Below are positions 6,046-8,037 of a stretch of DNA of 8,037 nt, piece after piece; positions within the stretch are counted from its first letter, which is position 1, and every line of letters starts with the position of its first letter. The DNA comes from Planctomycetota bacterium (GTDB taxonomy: Bacteria; Planctomycetota; Phycisphaerae; WQYP01). The stretch spans positions 1-8,037 of the forward strand of contig JAJZEY010000580.1 of NCBI GenBank assembly GCA_021805585.1, read 5' to 3'. Both the position numbers and the translations under genes were made by a program. A model generated the notes under the pieces. It saw only the letters and a list, made by a program, of their open reading frames with translations, was not told where the DNA came from and made no database searches.

Positions 6046-7182
6046 TTAAACCGCAATTGGCGTCCCCGCCGGTTGCATATTGCGCCATTTCAAACTTCGG
6101 CTCGCCTCCGGTGCGGTTGGCGGCAATCCGAGCCGGGCGGCGGCCTGTTCAAAAAAGTCGGTCCGAACACTGCGCCGGGCAACCAGTTGCAATTCCGGAC
6201 CGGCCACAAGGTCATGCCATCGAACCATCTGTCCCAAAAACCATTCCATCGCGCCACTGTCCGGATAACAATCGGATGCATTCCAGCTTCGTACGGGTAC
6301 CGCGTCGGCGGGCCGCATCGGGGATGTTCCATTATCACCTGAACCCTCCCGCCCCTGTGTTGGGAACGCATCCGAAACCCCCAGCATTAAACTGCGGCGA
6401 ATAATATCCGGTGACTCGTCAAGATGGGCAGGATGCGAAAGCACCTCCACAAGCGTATCCATATTTCGCGATTGGCTGCAGAAATCAGCCCCTCGCAAAA
6501 CCGCCTCTACCGCTCCGGTGACTTCCTGCGGGTGCGCGGCGGTAAATTGTTCGGTAAACGCCAGAACTTTTTCCGGATGATGCGGCAACACATCCGTGGT
6601 CGCACCAATAATTGTGCCCCATCCATAGCTGACACACCGGGTGCCCCACGGCTCGCCGATGCAGCAGACATCCACATAGCCATGCGCCAGATGTTCCGGT
6701 ACCTGTGCGGGCATCAGCGGAGTCAGCCGAATATGCCGATTCTCCGATAAACCGGCGGCTTCCAGCCAATTTCGCAATAGATAGTATTGTCCGGAATAGG
6801 TGGACACATACGAGCCGATCAAGGTTCGATTCAGCACCTGATAAAAAGTTCGGCTGCGCACAAAATCCGCCAGACCGGCTATGGAATCAACGCCTGCCCG
6901 TGCCAATTCGCTGGACAAGACGAACACGTTGCCACCCGTGCCCAGATTCATTACCGCCACCAGCGGCTTTTCAAAACCGGCACGCCCGGTCTGACTCATA
7001 ATCGGCATGCCTATCGGAGCCTGACTTGCATCTAAAAAGCCGGCCAGCAATTGGTCGCGGGCGTTCATCCAGCCCGTCTGCCGATGCAGAGAAGCCGATA
7101 CTCCGGCTGCGGTAAAATAGCCAAGGTGCCCCGCCATAATCAGCGGAGCGGCATCCAGAAGTCTTAAAAATCCTATTCGCAC
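6046..7182 (-). CDS. NrtA/CmpA-type nitrate-binding protein, probably cytoplasmic NasS-like sensor
   Basis: A 378-residue protein of the NrtA/CmpA/NasS nitrate- or bicarbonate-binding family. Family marks: the opening MRIGFLRLLDAAPLIMAG, W38 followed by NARDQLLAGFLDASQ, IGEPWG (175-180) with PEKVL (203-207) after it, and WFLGQMVRW (314-322) followed by the AAARLG end. The protein starts directly at the first strand of the binding fold, with no signal peptide, Tat motif or lipobox, which argues against a periplasmic transporter subunit and for a cytosolic sensor. In known systems NasS binds nitrate and releases NasT, an ANTAR antiterminator of nitrate assimilation genes. No NasT and no ABC transporter genes are in the window. 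A low-complexity insert occupies about residues 274-297. The start is GTG at 7182-7180, supported by AAAGGG five bases upstream. It is divergent from a siroheme biosynthesis gene, which fits nitrate/nitrite assimilation. Family is firm; sensor versus binding protein is inference. Confidence 0.8.
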   Translation of the reverse strand: MRIGFLRLLDAAPLIMAGHLGYFTAAGVSASLHRQTGWMNARDQLLAGFLDASQAPIGMPIMSQTGRAGFEKPLVAVMNLGTGGNVFVLSSELARAGVDSIAGLADFVRSRTFYQVLNRTLIGSYVSTYSGQYYLLRNWLEAAGLSENRHIRLTPLMPAQVPEHLAHGYVDVCCIGEPWGTRCVSYGWGTIIGATTDVLPHHPEKVLAFTEQFTAAHPQEVTGAVEAVLRGADFCSQSRNMDTLVEVLSHPAHLDESPDIIRRSLMLGVSDAFPTQGREGSGDNGTSPMRPADAVPVRSWNASDCYPDSGAMEWFLGQMVRWHDLVAGPELQLVARRSVRTDFFEQAAARLGLPPTAPEASRSLKWRNMQPAGTPIAV

Positions 7183-7544
7183 AAGAACCCTTTGACCATC
7201 TTTATATCAGAGCGCGGGGCAATGCCTAATTTCTACGCAATCACGTTTATTGCCAAACCCCGCACGACACCGGCTATCACTCTCTTCCATTACCGCTTTA
7301 TCCGGCCCGGACCACAGTCCGCCGTTAGACCATGGCCAAGGCGTGCCCGCTTTCCATCGTTCCCGCTCGCGTATATTCCTTTCGCAAGCAATATCTTTGC
7401 CAAACATAATTTTCGGTAACGAAAAATAGGGTTTTTCCTGATGATTGCCTCGGAACTTTTTCTCACCGCACTTCCGCGACAGCCTTTCGGCCTGCTGCTA
7501 TGCTGTTGTGCGATTGGTCTGCTAAGATAAGCTGCAGGATGAAA
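7183..7544. other. Divergent regulatory spacer between nasS-like and siroheme genes
   Basis: About 360 bases with no convincing gene. Near the left side there is an interrupted inverted repeat (see separate entry). A plus-strand promoter-like pair, TTCGCA (7381-7386), an 18-base spacer and CATAAT (7405-7410), would start transcription near 7417 and leave a leader of roughly 125 bases before the siroheme gene. That leader can form a six-pair AT hairpin, GAAAAA (7421-7426) with TTTTTC (7432-7437), and a small GC hairpin around CAGCC-TTTC-GGCCTG near 7480-7495. A 29-codon frame starts at ATG 7441 and ends at TAA 7528-7530, without a Shine-Dalgarno sequence. Confidence 0.4.
7214..7263. repeat. 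Interrupted inverted repeat upstream of the nasS-like gene
   Basis: GCGGGGCAAT (7214-7223) is mirrored by ATTG-CCAAA-CCCCGC (7249-7263): six plus four base pairs, with a five-base interruption in the right arm and a 25-base centre. It lies 32 bases upstream of the GTG start of the nasS-like gene. It may be an operator or an RNA hairpin in that gene's leader; no U run follows, so it is not a standard terminator. Confidence 0.3.
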
Positions 7545-8037
7545 ATGTCGGATTACCCAATCTTTCTTAGACTTGCCGCGGCACCCGTGCTGATCATCGG
7601 TGGCGGAAAGGTGGCCCTGCGCAAAGCCTGCGGCCTTGCGGATGCCGGTGCCATCATTACGGTTATCAGTCCCTGCTTTCACCCTGACTTTCACACCATG
7701 TCCGCCGTTACCCGCGTCACACTGCCTTACCCCGCGGGCTGGCTTAGCGCCCCCGGCCAGCCACACTGGCGGCTGGTATTTATCGCCACCAGCAAACCGC
7801 AGGTAAACCTGCAGGCCGGCGCGGACGCCCGCGCCGCAAACATTCTTTGCTGCCGCTGTGATGACTCCGGCGATGGGGACTTCACCGGCGCTGCCACCGC
7901 GCGTCGCGGGCCGATTACGCTGGCCGTGAGTACCGGGGGTGCTTCGCCCCGTCTGGCCGCAAGCCTGGCGGACCACCTGCTGGCCGCCATTCCCCAGGAA
8001 ACCATCGCCCATGCGGACCTGCTGGAAAAATGGCGGC
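7545..8037 (+). CDS. Precorrin-2 dehydrogenase / siroheme synthase N-terminal domain, 3' end cut by window
   Basis: The frame stays open to the right edge, giving 164 codons without a stop. The enzyme oxidises precorrin-2 to sirohydrochlorin with NAD and in many members also inserts iron to make siroheme, the cofactor of assimilatory nitrite and sulfite reductases. Seen in the sequence: PIFLRLAAAPVLIIGGGKVALRKA (family N-terminus; GGGKVALRKA at 19-28 is the Rossmann NAD loop), the segment with D106-D107 before DFTGAA where CysG/Met8p carry the catalytic aspartate, and AVSTGGASPRLAASLADHL (127-145). The usual short VN before the aspartates reads CR here. Whether it is a stand-alone SirC/Met8-type protein or the front of a fused CysG or a HemA-linked gene lies outside the window. 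The start at ATG 7545 is preferred because AGGA (7536-7539) lies five bases before it; ATG 7539 and ATG 7500 are in frame upstream. Confidence 0.88.
   Translation, partial: MSDYPIFLRLAAAPVLIIGGGKVALRKACGLADAGAIITVISPCFHPDFHTMSAVTRVTLPYPAGWLSAPGQPHWRLVFIATSKPQVNLQAGADARAANILCCRCDDSGDGDFTGAATARRGPITLAVSTGGASPRLAASLADHLLAAIPQETIAHADLLEKWR

Noticed and set aside
7441..7530. A 29-codon frame (ATG 7441 to TAA) ahead of the siroheme gene, possibly a leader peptide
   Set aside because: No Shine-Dalgarno sequence and no run of regulatory codons; three adjacent cysteine codons are suggestive for sulfur control but far too little to call a gene.
7290..8012. A 240-codon minus-strand open frame across the siroheme gene
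   Set aside because: It is the antisense of a gene with a clear Rossmann motif and siroheme synthase signatures on the plus strand; the translation resembles nothing.
1..8037. A defence island, toxin-antitoxin pair, retron, CRISPR array or mobile element
   Set aside because: No repeats of array type, no reverse transcriptase, transposase, integrase or toxin-like small gene pair could be recognised; the genes present are housekeeping or assimilation genes.

Overview
The window carries seven bacterial protein-coding genes and no RNA gene, insertion sequence, CRISPR array or complete mobile element that I can see. Coding DNA is moderately GC-rich with short spacers. Lipid A synthesis (LpxB) implies a Gram-negative envelope. 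The style of the PilZ protein, an intramembrane protease with a rhomboid-type tail and a UvrC of unusual architecture make me lean towards a member of the PVC group, perhaps Planctomycetota. That placement is inference from memory of protein styles, not from a marker gene.

Layout, left to right. A small PilZ-domain protein lies on the minus strand (15-458). An AT-rich spacer of about 570 bases with no convincing gene follows (459-1031). Next is lpxB on the plus strand (1032-2240); it has no ATG or GTG at its proper N-terminus but has a good Shine-Dalgarno sequence six bases before an ATT codon. Converging on it is uvrC on the minus strand (2344-4149), which has an N-terminal extension, lacks the usual middle segment and lacks the C-terminal helix-hairpin-helix domain. 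A short divergent promoter region (4150-4220) separates uvrC from a plus-strand pair: a Nudix hydrolase of the ADP-ribose pyrophosphatase type (4221-4760) and an M50 (site-2) membrane protease (4806-5873). Across a 172-base convergent spacer is a cytoplasmic nitrate-binding protein of the NrtA/NasS type on the minus strand (6046-7182). After a divergent spacer of about 360 bases, the 5' part of a precorrin-2 dehydrogenase / siroheme synthase gene runs off the right edge (7545-8037).

How the genes work together. The right end has a nitrogen or sulfur assimilation theme: siroheme is the cofactor of assimilatory nitrite and sulfite reductases, and a signal-peptide-free NrtA-like protein is what the nitrate sensor NasS looks like. 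No NasT-type ANTAR regulator, nitrate reductase or nitrite reductase is inside the window. The left and middle parts are ordinary housekeeping genes (outer-membrane lipid A, nucleotide excision repair, nucleotide clean-up, membrane proteolysis) with no evident shared pathway. I do not see a previously undescribed multi-gene system. The most unusual features are the probable AUU start of lpxB, the rearranged UvrC and its near-leaderless promoter, and the NasS-like / siroheme divergent pair.
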